Positions 1 through 6,246 of a stretch of 9,797 nt of DNA are shown piece by piece. A program made the position numbers and the translations under genes. The notes below the pieces were generated by a model. It made no database searches and was not told the origin of the DNA. It saw nothing but the letters and a program-made list of their open reading frames with translations. The first letter of the stretch is position 1, and each line of letters begins with the position of its first letter. This stretch comes from an uncultured SAR324 cluster bacterium (GTDB lineage: Bacteria > SAR324 > NAC60-12): positions 1 through 9,797 of the forward strand of contig CABXOR010000054.1 of the NCBI GenBank assembly GCA_902513935.1. Reading direction: 5' to 3'.

Positions 1-1
1 T

Positions 2-901
2 TCCATTGGCACACAGACCAATAATCTCAGTTTAGGTATCACCCTGATACAGGTTCCAGGCACAAATACAGATGGGGCGGCTGATACAACATCACCTGCC
101 AATACAAGCATCAGTATCAATTCCAATGCAGACAACGCCACTTCCACCAGCGTGACGTTAGCCATCTCTGCAACAGATAATATTGGAGTGACTGGTTATT
201 ATGCTTCAGAAAGCAGCACGACCCCGGAAGACAGTGCTTCATGGACAAGTGTCACCAGTACGACATCCTATTCCGCTAATGTATCTTTTACGCTCAGTAG
301 TGACGACAATGAAATCAAAACGGTTTATATCTGGTTCAAGGACTCAGCAGGTAATATCTCCTCCCCAGCAAGTGACACAATCATGGCTGTATATTATTAT
401 TGGAAACTCATCGCCAAGCAAGCTGACAGCGATGTACAACTCTTTTCATCAAATGCTAGAAGCACTTTCCTGGAAAATGCAGATGATTCCAGCAGTTCCG
501 CCTTCATGTCCATTGGAAACCTGAATGAAAGCAATTATGACGATACGGACGGAAAATATAAATTCAAGCTCGTTTGGGGCGGGATGGAGGTAGATAATAT
601 GACCATCAAAGAAGTCGTATGGACACAGACTTCATGGCTTACCGATTCTATAATCCATAGTGACATTGATTTCCAGGAGATCGGCACATCAGGTTACTAC
701 ACGCAAAGAATTGGAGATGGCTTTTGGGGTCTTGGGAAATCAAGTAATAGTCAATGCGTCATTGATGGCAATGGGAAAACCACTAATTGGTGGCATTGTG
801 TTGGTGTTATCACACTTTATCAAAACGATTCGATACCTGGACCACTGGGGAAAAAAGCTTCCAGCATGCACCTCTACATTTGGGCACCTGGCAATTTATA
901 A
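2..901 (+). CDS. C-terminal part of a large secreted protein with Ig/FN3-like module (5' partial)
   Basis: The reading frame is open from base 2 without a stop to TAA at 899-901 (299 codons), so the gene starts left of the window. The first internal ATG at 152 is in the middle of a domain and is not the start. Codons about 33-128 form a beta-sandwich module of the Ig/FN3-like kind found in bacterial surface proteins; the signature pieces are ATDNIGVTGYYASES, a central W, and KTVYIWFKDSAGNISS. Codons about 130-299 form a separate terminal domain rich in Trp, Tyr and Gly, with two Cys flanking a WWHC segment and ending in SIPGPLGKK and MHLYIWAP. From memory this ending resembles a lectin-like or fibrinogen-like module of secreted proteins, but I cannot name the family. 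The role is probably surface adhesion or carbohydrate binding, which is inferred. No sorting signal follows. No convincing terminator is seen downstream. Confidence 0.85.
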   Translation, partial: SIGTQTNNLSLGITLIQVPGTNTDGAADTTSPANTSISINSNADNATSTSVTLAISATDNIGVTGYYASESSTTPEDSASWTSVTSTTSYSANVSFTLSSDDNEIKTVYIWFKDSAGNISSPASDTIMAVYYYWKLIAKQADSDVQLFSSNARSTFLENADDSSSSAFMSIGNLNESNYDDTDGKYKFKLVWGGMEVDNMTIKEVVWTQTSWLTDSIIHSDIDFQEIGTSGYYTQRIGDGFWGLGKSSNSQCVIDGNGKTTNWWHCVGVITLYQNDSIPGPLGKKASSMHLYIWAPGNL

Positions 902-1198
902 AAATCTGAGATACTTTAAAGGACAAACCAGCCCCATTATACCTGCACACTTCAAGCACTAATACCTATCGTAAAGTCAGCCACACCACATCATGATTAG
1001 CCCCCACTAATTCTTCACAGTCAGACACCCTCCAAGTAAAATCACCACATTCTTGTAAATATAACATCTGATTATATATATAATTAATCATAATTAAGAA
1101 TCCTGCCCTGCAAGTCCTACCTTGTTAAATCAAACAAATGATGTTACGTTTTGGTTGCTCATAATTTATGAAACTTAATTACTATAGAAAGGACAACA
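902..1198. other. AT-rich intergenic spacer with a dispersed repeat copy
   Basis: No credible gene is visible on either strand. The stretch holds one copy of a dispersed repeat (1006-1059), a TA-rich run around 1072-1098, and the ribosome-binding region of the next gene. I could not identify a clean promoter; TTGCTC at 1155 lacks a well-spaced -10. Confidence 0.6.
1006..1059 (+). repeat. Dispersed intergenic repeat, copy A
   Basis: The 21 bases at 1006-1026 match 9398-9418 with one mismatch (ACTAATTCTTCACAG then T or G, then CAGAC). The following part, GTCAGACAC at 1020 to CTTGTAAA at 1052-1059, recurs in the same order and nearly the same spacing at 1873-1911. All three copies lie in intergenic DNA and in the same orientation. 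Confidence 0.55.
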
Positions 1199-1468
1199 AT
1201 GGAAATAGAAGTTTATGACACCTATGCCACTTCAGAAAAAGGGATTAAAATTCATTTTGATGTAATGCTTCCTATTGGAGGAAATGAGGGGAATGCTTCA
1301 AGTTATGCTCAAGATTTTATAAAAATAATTGCTGAATCAACAGATTCTGTCAAATTAGACAGTTGTAAATTTTGTCACACTGAAGAAGCAAAGACTACTG
1401 TTTCTGAGAAGGTTGAAAAAGATGGCTATTGTATTGTACCGATCGAAAATTGTCCAAACCCTTATTAG
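1199..1468 (+). CDS. DUF2024 family protein
   Basis: The product has 89 residues, the full length usual for this small cytosolic family of unknown function. Family features seen are the N-terminal strand EIEVYDTYA, the IHFDVMLP segment that matches the usual 'MHFDI.VP' pattern, and the CKFCH motif (Cys56, Cys59, His60) followed by EEA and a GYCI segment (Cys78). The Cys-x-x-Cys-His cluster could bind a metal, but no activity is established that I know of. The ATG start is supported by AGAAAGGA at 1186-1193, five bases upstream. The gene stands alone between two long spacers and probably lies inside the integrated element that ends at the tRNA fragment. No terminator beyond a weak TGAC/GTCA hairpin follows it. 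Confidence 0.85.
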   Translation: MEIEVYDTYATSEKGIKIHFDVMLPIGGNEGNASSYAQDFIKIIAESTDSVKLDSCKFCHTEEAKTTVSEKVEKDGYCIVPIENCPNPY

Positions 1469-1700
1469 TGACAAAAGTCAAAGTTTAATTGTCCGAACAA
1501 AGCAAACCTGTTTATTATAGTTGTATCGACCGCAAGAAAAAACCAATACACGCACGCACGAGGGCAAAACTTTTGTGCCAATTTTGTGCCATTAGCTTAC
1601 AATAACCTGTCATATTGCTAGTTATCCCTGAATATATTAGTCCTTTTATCATATTGATTATATTAACCTTATTTGTTGCAGTCTGTCCCTGTTTACCTAT
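1469..1700. other. Gene-free spacer leading to the putative attachment site
   Basis: No reading frame with protein-like character is visible on either strand. The stretch contains CACG-type short repeats around 1550-1560, the tandem TTTTGTGCCA repeats, and AT-rich DNA leading to the tRNA fragment. It would fit the end region of an integrative element, where no integrase gene need be present. Confidence 0.5.
1571..1591. repeat. Tandem direct repeat of TTTTGTGCCA
   Basis: Two identical 10-base copies, 1571-1580 and 1582-1591, are separated by a single A. Repeats of this TGTGCC / GGCACA type are commonly found near attachment sites of tyrosine-recombinase elements, where they act as arm-type or accessory sites. 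Here they lie about 115 bases upstream of the tRNA fragment. Confidence 0.6.
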
Positions 1701-1705
1701 GTAGC

Positions 1706-1754
1706 ATGACTGTTAATCATCGGGTCGCTGGTTCGAGTCCGGCTTGGGGAGCCA
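1706..1754 (+). pseudogene. 3' half of tRNA-Asn(GTT), likely attachment-site remnant
   Basis: The anticodon loop CTGTTAA (1710-1716) gives anticodon GTT (Asn), flanked by ATGA/TCAT. It is followed by a variable region, a complete T-arm (GCTGG 1727-1731, loop TTCGAGT, CCGGC 1739-1743), the acceptor strand TTGGGGA (1744-1750), discriminator G and encoded CCA. The 5' half is not a tRNA. The D-arm space is about seven bases too short, lacks a D-stem, and the base pair closing the anticodon stem is C-C. TCCCTGT at 1686-1692 pairs only partly with the acceptor, through two G-T wobbles and one mismatch. A 3' fragment that starts in the anticodon arm and ends at CCA is the classic duplicate left at the far end of an element integrated into a tRNA gene. 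Confidence 0.75.
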
Positions 1755-2043
1755 GCTTTTACAACTAATTACAGATTTTACCTACCTACCTACCGAAAAA
1801 CTAACATCAATACATAAAGTAGTTTTAGAATCATTTTTGCCTAGATAGATGCTTCATCAGATGGCGTCACAAGTCAGACACACCTCTACAATCTTCCCAC
1901 TTCCTTGTAAAACAAATCAGTGGAGCAGTTAGTACCTTTGTTTTTATGACCAGGTAAGGGTTTTAGTAAGGATGCATCTAAACTCTAGAACATTTATTTT
2001 GGCCTAAATTATGATTTAGAATATATTACTAAAATTAACAAGC
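1755..2043. other. Intergenic DNA with short repeats, no gene seen
   Basis: No coding frame on either strand looks real. It contains four tandem TACC units (1779-1794) and copy B of the dispersed repeat (1873-1911). Otherwise it is AT-rich spacer between the putative attachment site and the promoter of the importer operon. Confidence 0.5.
1873..1911 (+). repeat. Dispersed intergenic repeat, copy B (divergent)
   Basis: GTCAGACAC at 1873-1881 and CTTGTAAA at 1904-1911 match copy A (1020-1028 and 1052-1059). The distance between the blocks is 31 bases here and 32 there, with partial identity in between. The upstream ACTAATTC block of copies A and C is missing. Confidence 0.4.
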
Positions 2044-2071
2044 TTGACAGAAGTAAATTTTGTGATAAAAT
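2044..2071 (+). promoter_or_regulatory. Sigma70-type promoter of the importer operon
   Basis: A perfect -35 box TTGACA (2044-2049) is separated by 16 bases from TAAAAT (2066-2071). The TG at 2063-2064 gives an extended -10 element. Transcription would begin near 2078, about 300 bases ahead of the binding-protein start codon. Confidence 0.6.
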
Positions 2072-2075
2072 TTAC

Positions 2076-2210
2076 ACTGAATTCTAATTCAGTTCAGAGC
2101 CTGAGGCCAGAGTAGCTTAAATATTTGTAGATACAATAACTATAAGTATAGGCCAGTATTAAAAGCTTCTTTTAGGAGGAGATTAAGGCAATATACTTTA
2201 GAATTTTTTT
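2076..2210 (+). ncRNA. Possible structured leader or small RNA
   Basis: Downstream of the promoter the predicted transcript starts with a hairpin (ACTGAAT 2076-2082 with ATTCAGT 2087-2093). Further on, AAGTATA (2144-2150) and GCC (2152-2154) can pair with GGC (2187-2189) and TATACTT (2192-2198). This arm encloses a second hairpin, TAAAAG/CTTTTA (2160-2165 with 2169-2174). Seven T follow at 2204-2210, as in a weak intrinsic terminator. The loop region exposes AGGAGGA (2174-2180), a perfect anti-16S sequence with no ATG, GTG or TTG at a usable distance. It matches no riboswitch family I recognise. Whether it ends here as a small RNA or continues as a leader is open. Confidence 0.3.
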
Positions 2211-2273
2211 AGGATGAACACTCTTTATTTTTTTATTGAATTAAAAGATAAAGATCCTTTTAGAATGCGGTAT

Positions 2274-2345
2274 TAGCCCATGACGGGCTAGCAACATTAA
2301 ATTTAATGTTGATCAATTAAAAGACCTACATGTGGATAGGTTTTT
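2274..2345 (+). promoter_or_regulatory. Three consecutive hairpins in the 5' leader, possible attenuator or operator
   Basis: Hairpin 1 pairs TAGCCC (2274-2279) with GGGCTA (2285-2290). Hairpin 2 is the perfect 18-base palindrome at 2293-2310. Hairpin 3 pairs AAAGACCTA (2320-2328) with TAGGTTTTT (2337-2345), which gives a short stem running into a T-run, like a weak terminator. The set ends 30 bases before the start codon of the binding-protein gene. It could act as an attenuator, as mRNA-stabilising structure, or, in the case of the palindrome, as a repressor site. Confidence 0.4.
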
Positions 2346-2375
2346 ATTAAATTTAAAATACAATAGAGAATTACT

Positions 2376-3365
2376 ATGTTTGCAAAAATAAAAAAAACTG
2401 TATTACTCGCTATTATGGGGATAATGGCAATTGCACCTGCTAATTTGGTTTTTGCAGGTGGAAAGGTTGTACTTTATAGCGCACATAAGCAGGCCATCAT
2501 TGACGCTATGATACCCCGATTTGAAGCCAAAACCGGGATAAAAGCCGAAGTGATAAAAGCTGGGTCTGGAGATATCATCAATCGTGCTAATGCCGAGCGC
2601 AATAATCCACAGGCAGATGTAATATGGTCTATCGGTGGTGAACAACTAGAGGCAAGTTCAGATATACTTGCTAATTATATTCCTGCTGGTTATGACAAAA
2701 TCGAACAGGCTTTCAAAGTAGGAACAAATTGGTTGCCTTACACAGCAATTGTTAATGTGTTCATAGTGAATAAAAATCTATTAAAACCTTCTCAGTATCC
2801 ACGCACATGGTGGGATTTGGCACGGCCAGATTTTAAGGGCAGAATATCCTCAGCTCGGGCCGACAAATCAGGTTCATCTTACATGCAGCTAGCCACTGTG
2901 CTTACAATTTATGGTGACAAAGGGTGGGATGTTTACAAACCGATTCTACAAAACTTTGTACTCTCTGGCAGTTCTAGTGCCGTACCAAGGTTTGTGAATG
3001 ACGGTGAAGCAGCTGTTGGAGTTACTCTGGAAGACAATGCCTATAAGTATGTCCAAGGTGGCGGACCTGTTGAGATAGTCTATCCCGAGGACGGTACAGT
3101 AGCAGCTCCAGACGGTATAGCCCTTGTGAAAAATGCTCCCAACTCGGAAAACGGAAAACGCTTCATCGATTGGTCGCTTTCTAAGGAAACCCAGGAATTC
3201 CTCGTTCATGAAATGGGCCGACGCCCAATCCGGAACGACGTATCTGCAAGCGGTGATCTTCCTCCTCTTTCTTCATTCAAAGTGGTTCCTTATGATTTTT
3301 CTTGGTCAGCAGGTAATAAGGATTTATTTCGCAGGAAGTGGAACGACATTTTGATAGGTGAATGA
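2376..3365 (+). CDS. Periplasmic solute-binding protein of an ABC importer (family 1, Fbp/Afu-like)
   Basis: The product has 329 residues. A Sec signal peptide is clear: KIKK near the N-terminus, a hydrophobic core at residues 8-20, and a likely cleavage site after VFA27. The mature part starts GKVVLYSAHK and continues with FEAKTGIKAEV, typical of the ferric-iron, 2-aminoethylphosphonate and sugar-phosphate branch of extracellular solute-binding proteins. Later family blocks are TWWDLARPDFKGRIS, GEAAVGVTLEDNAYKY and the hinge-proximal VYPEDGTVAAPDGIAL. Iron-binding FbpA proteins carry a Tyr-Tyr pair in NYYWY; the matching place here reads NAYKY, so ferric iron is less likely. The substrate is not known. 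The ATG start has only a weak AGAGA upstream. It is the first gene of the importer operon and is followed by a terminator-like hairpin. Confidence 0.9.
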   Translation: MFAKIKKTVLLAIMGIMAIAPANLVFAGGKVVLYSAHKQAIIDAMIPRFEAKTGIKAEVIKAGSGDIINRANAERNNPQADVIWSIGGEQLEASSDILANYIPAGYDKIEQAFKVGTNWLPYTAIVNVFIVNKNLLKPSQYPRTWWDLARPDFKGRISSARADKSGSSYMQLATVLTIYGDKGWDVYKPILQNFVLSGSSSAVPRFVNDGEAAVGVTLEDNAYKYVQGGGPVEIVYPEDGTVAAPDGIALVKNAPNSENGKRFIDWSLSKETQEFLVHEMGRRPIRNDVSASGDLPPLSSFKVVPYDFSWSAGNKDLFRRKWNDILIGE

Positions 3366-3408
3366 CTTATTGAGTTACTCTCCCCCTCCAAATATACTCT
3401 TAAGTTTT

Positions 3409-3451
3409 ACTTGGTGAGCCTGGCAATTTAGGCCAGCCACCAAGTGTTTTT
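3409..3451 (+). terminator. Intercistronic terminator-like hairpin after the binding-protein gene
   Basis: ACTTGGTG (3409-3416) pairs with CACCAAGT allowing two single-base bulges, and CTGGC (3420-3424) pairs with GCCAG (3432-3436). This gives about 14 base pairs with a 7-base loop, followed by five T (3447-3451). It lies 43 bases after the binding-protein stop and 37 bases before the ATPase start. Such hairpins often lower expression of the membrane components relative to the binding protein and protect the upstream mRNA end. Confidence 0.75.
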
Positions 3452-3488
3452 CTGAGACTTATTGCCCCCTTTTAAGCAACATAGCAGG

Positions 3489-4583
3489 ATGTCAACTGTC
3501 CAACTGAACAATCTTAACAAAAAATTTTCGGACGTTGAGGCTCTAAAACAATTCAGTCTGGAAATTCAATCCGGTGAACTCTTCACTCTTTTGGGACCTA
3601 GCGGTTGCGGAAAAACCACCCTACTTCGCACTATTGCCGGTTTCAATCGTCAAGACAGTGGGACTATCAACATAGACGGTATAGGGATCGATAATCTTCC
3701 AGCATTCCATCGCGATATTGGGATGGTCTTTCAAGATTACGCTATCTTTCCACATATGTCAGTTGGAGATAATATAGCATTTGGACTCAGGAACCGAGAT
3801 GTTTCCCGTCAGGAAATAAAAAGTCGCGTTGCCGATGCGTTGGAAATTGTGCAACTTTCAGGTCTTGAAAAAAGAATGCCGAATGAATTGAGCGGTGGAC
3901 AACAGCAGCGGGTGGGTCTCGCGAGGGCAATGGTGATTCAGCCCAAAATACTGTTGATGGACGAACCGCTTTCAAACCTAGATGCTAAATTACGTATTGA
4001 ATTGCGTGAAGATATACGGAAAATTCAAAAAAAACTTGGTACAACGACAATCTATGTTACCCATGATCAGGAAGAAGCACTGGTGATTTCTGATCGGCTC
4101 TGCATTATGCGTTCTGGGCAAATGGTGCAAGTTGGAACACCTTGGGAAATATATAAAAAACCAGCAGACCATTTTGTGGCCTCGTTTGTCGGCAACATGA
4201 ATTTTTTCCCTTGGCCTTTTACCGGATTAGATTTTCATGATTTGAAAGTACCAAGGTGGATTGAGGATTTACCTGCAAAAACTAATGTTGGTAACGAGTC
4301 TGAAAAGTTGATTGTAGGTATTCGACCTGAAGATGTTTTGATATCAAAAAGTACAGCTAAAGTAAAAAGTCAAGTAATACACTTGAAAGGTACCATCAAA
4401 AACATTTCATTTTCCGGACGTGAGGCTCAAATTCATGTCAAATTAATTGACGGCAATCAACTTGTAGCCCATATTACTCGTCCGGGTGAACGTCTACTTG
4501 ATGAAATCGGAAAAACTGTTCAATTGGAATTGCCACACCAGTCAATAATGTTTTTCAACAATAAAAGCGGTCTGAGGTGTTGA
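3489..4583 (+). CDS. ABC transporter ATP-binding protein with TOBE domain
   Basis: This is the importer's cytoplasmic ATPase. With the ATG at 3489 it has 364 residues and begins MSTVQLNNLNKKF, as usual for the family. An upstream TTG at 3462 in the same frame would add nine residues; neither start has a well-spaced ribosome-binding site. Motifs seen are Walker A GPSGCGKTT (about 37-45), a Q-loop FQDYAIFPH, the signature LSGGQQQR (134-141), Walker B ILLMDEP (154-160) and the H-loop His in YVTHDQEEAL (192). The C-terminal third (from about residue 270: LIVGIRPEDV, KGTIKNISFSGREAQ) is a TOBE-type regulatory domain, as in FbpC, PotA and PhnT-like ATPases. All catalytic motifs are intact. The next gene starts 4 bases after the stop, so the two are probably translationally coupled. 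Confidence 0.93.
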   Translation: MSTVQLNNLNKKFSDVEALKQFSLEIQSGELFTLLGPSGCGKTTLLRTIAGFNRQDSGTINIDGIGIDNLPAFHRDIGMVFQDYAIFPHMSVGDNIAFGLRNRDVSRQEIKSRVADALEIVQLSGLEKRMPNELSGGQQQRVGLARAMVIQPKILLMDEPLSNLDAKLRIELREDIRKIQKKLGTTTIYVTHDQEEALVISDRLCIMRSGQMVQVGTPWEIYKKPADHFVASFVGNMNFFPWPFTGLDFHDLKVPRWIEDLPAKTNVGNESEKLIVGIRPEDVLISKSTAKVKSQVIHLKGTIKNISFSGREAQIHVKLIDGNQLVAHITRPGERLLDEIGKTVQLELPHQSIMFFNNKSGLRC

Positions 4584-4587
4584 TCTT

Positions 4588-6246
4588 GTGAAACATCTAA
4601 TATATTCCTTCAATAACATTTGGACCATTGTCATTTTTCTGGCTTTCGTGATTGTTGGTCTACTACTAATCTTTCCGCTCTATAATATCTTTGTAGCCAG
4701 CTTTTTAGATAATGAAACAGGCGTTTTCACACTTCAAAATTATACTAATATTCTTGGTCGACGTTATTACCGTACTGCTATTTATAACTCTGTTATAGTA
4801 GGCTTGTCTAGCATGGTTGGAGCTCTCATAATAGGCATACCGCTGGCATTTTTTACTACACGTTATAATATTAAAGGCAAATCATTAATTTCAACTTTGG
4901 CTATTTTGGCTTTAGTTTCGCCACCTTTTATTGGTGCCTATGCCTGGATAATGATGCTTGGCTCAAACGGATGGTTACGTCTTGGTTTGGAGTCAATGGG
5001 CATTTCCATGCCGACAATTTACGGACCTTTGGGGATAATTCTTGTGTTTAGCCTAAAATTCTATCCCTTTGTCTTTTTGCTGACAGCAGGAGCAATCAGG
5101 ACAATCAACGTTTCTCTTGAAGAAGCAGCGGAAAGCCTTGGGTGCCGGCCTTTTTCCAACTTTATGCGTGTGACATTGCCGATAATATTTCCTGCTGTCA
5201 GCACTGGAGCTCTACTTGCCTTTGTTCTTTCATTGGCTGATTTTGGGACTCCATCTATTATTGGACGTAATTTCCGCGTGTTATCAACACTTGCTTACAA
5301 TCTCTTTACCAGTGAAATGGGGGGTAATCCTGGCCTTGCATCTACAGTCAGTATTTTACTGATTCTTGTTTCATTAATCTTTGTTTATATGCAACGTAGA
5401 TTGATTAAAAAAAAAGATTATGGTAGCGATATGTTAAGACGTCCTGAAGTCAAACAACTTAGTCGAGTAAGCTCTATTCCGGTACATGTTATTTGTTATC
5501 TCATAGTGTTTTTAAGTTCATTGCCTTCACTTGTTGTGATTTACAACTCTTTTAGAAAAACCAGTGGACCTGTATTTAAGTCAGGTTTTGGACTGGATAG
5601 CTATCGGCGAATAATTAATGATGTGCCGGATGCTATCTTTAATAGTTTTGTGTTTTCGATTTCTGCTGTGTTGATGATTGTTGCTTTTGGAACATTGATC
5701 GGCTACACTGTGGCCAGAAAACCATCAATATTGACTGGTTTTCTGGATTCCTTGTTGATGATCCCTTATATCGTACCAGGAGTTGTACTAGGTTTGGGTT
5801 TTATAGTTTCTTTTAATAGCAAACCAGTAGTCTTAGTAGGGACGGCAACAATAATCATTTTGGTAATCTTTGTTCGCAGACTACCTTATTCAGTACGCTC
5901 AAGTGTCTCAATTCTGAAGCAGATCAGTTTGGGTATCGAGGAAGCAGCTATAAGTCTCGGTGCCAGTCCAGCCAAGACATTTTTAAAAGTAACTCTACCC
6001 TTAATGATGCCAGGCGTTTTTGCTGGAGCGATGATGGCTTTTATCACTGCAATTAATGAACTTTCCTCTTCAATTATTCTATACGTTGGGGGAACTGTCA
6101 CTATGCCTGTACGCATTTATCTGTCTGTCCTAGACGGTGAGTTTGGTACAGCAGCTGCTCTATCCTCTATCCTGCTTGCTGCGACTGGAGTGGCTGTCTT
6201 TGCAATCATTCACATCTCAGAATCCGATGAAGGAGTCTTCCTTTGA
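4588..6246 (+). CDS. Fused two-domain ABC transporter permease
   Basis: The product has 552 residues and about 12 membrane segments. It consists of two binding-protein-dependent permease domains in one chain, as in FbpB/AfuB and the PhnU2-type permeases. Each half has its EAA loop for contact with the ATPase: EEAAESLGCRPFSNFMRVTLP from about residue 178 and EEAAISLGASPAKTF from about residue 451. The halves are joined by a charged cytoplasmic stretch (RRLIKKKDYGSDMLRR). The start is GTG, supported by GAGGTG at 4573-4578, nine bases upstream, within the end of the ATPase gene. It forms the transmembrane pore of the importer. The gene is A+T-rich: I count 17 G+C in the 60 bases at 4861-4920. 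The fused layout does not by itself tell iron from organophosphonate or sugar-phosphate transport. Confidence 0.92.
   Translation: MKHLIYSFNNIWTIVIFLAFVIVGLLLIFPLYNIFVASFLDNETGVFTLQNYTNILGRRYYRTAIYNSVIVGLSSMVGALIIGIPLAFFTTRYNIKGKSLISTLAILALVSPPFIGAYAWIMMLGSNGWLRLGLESMGISMPTIYGPLGIILVFSLKFYPFVFLLTAGAIRTINVSLEEAAESLGCRPFSNFMRVTLPIIFPAVSTGALLAFVLSLADFGTPSIIGRNFRVLSTLAYNLFTSEMGGNPGLASTVSILLILVSLIFVYMQRRLIKKKDYGSDMLRRPEVKQLSRVSSIPVHVICYLIVFLSSLPSLVVIYNSFRKTSGPVFKSGFGLDSYRRIINDVPDAIFNSFVFSISAVLMIVAFGTLIGYTVARKPSILTGFLDSLLMIPYIVPGVVLGLGFIVSFNSKPVVLVGTATIIILVIFVRRLPYSVRSSVSILKQISLGIEEAAISLGASPAKTFLKVTLPLMMPGVFAGAMMAFITAINELSSSIILYVGGTVTMPVRIYLSVLDGEFGTAAALSSILLAATGVAVFAIIHISESDEGVFL

Noticed and set aside
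660..962. Plus-strand open frame running past the end of the secreted-protein gene
   Set aside because: It overlaps the terminal domain in another frame, its composition is not protein-like, and it has no ribosome-binding site.
1686..1754. A complete tRNA-Asn gene
   Set aside because: The acceptor pairing needs two G-T wobbles and one mismatch, the D-arm region is too short to fold, and the anticodon stem has a C-C mismatch. Only the 3' half is tRNA-like.
1779..1794. Four TACC units as a phase-variation tract or CRISPR-like repeat
   Set aside because: They are only 16 bases long, with no promoter or gene positioned to be switched, and no spacers.
2332..2364. A second promoter close to the binding-protein gene (TGGATA or TACAAT as -10)
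   Set aside because: No acceptable -35 box is found at 16 to 18 bases from either, and the upstream promoter at 2044-2071 is far better.
3462..3488. TTG start giving a nine-residue longer ATPase
   Set aside because: The extra residues are not part of the family N-terminus, and the ATG at 3489 begins exactly where homologues start. The choice is not certain, because neither start has a good ribosome-binding site.
5886..6116. Minus-strand open frame inside the permease gene
   Set aside because: It overlaps the second EAA-loop region of the permease and reads as a complement artefact.
2376..6246. Naming the importer fbpABC or a 2-aminoethylphosphonate system
   Set aside because: The family is shared by several substrates, the iron-ligand tyrosine pair is incomplete, and no phosphonate genes are nearby. 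Gene symbols would overstate the evidence.
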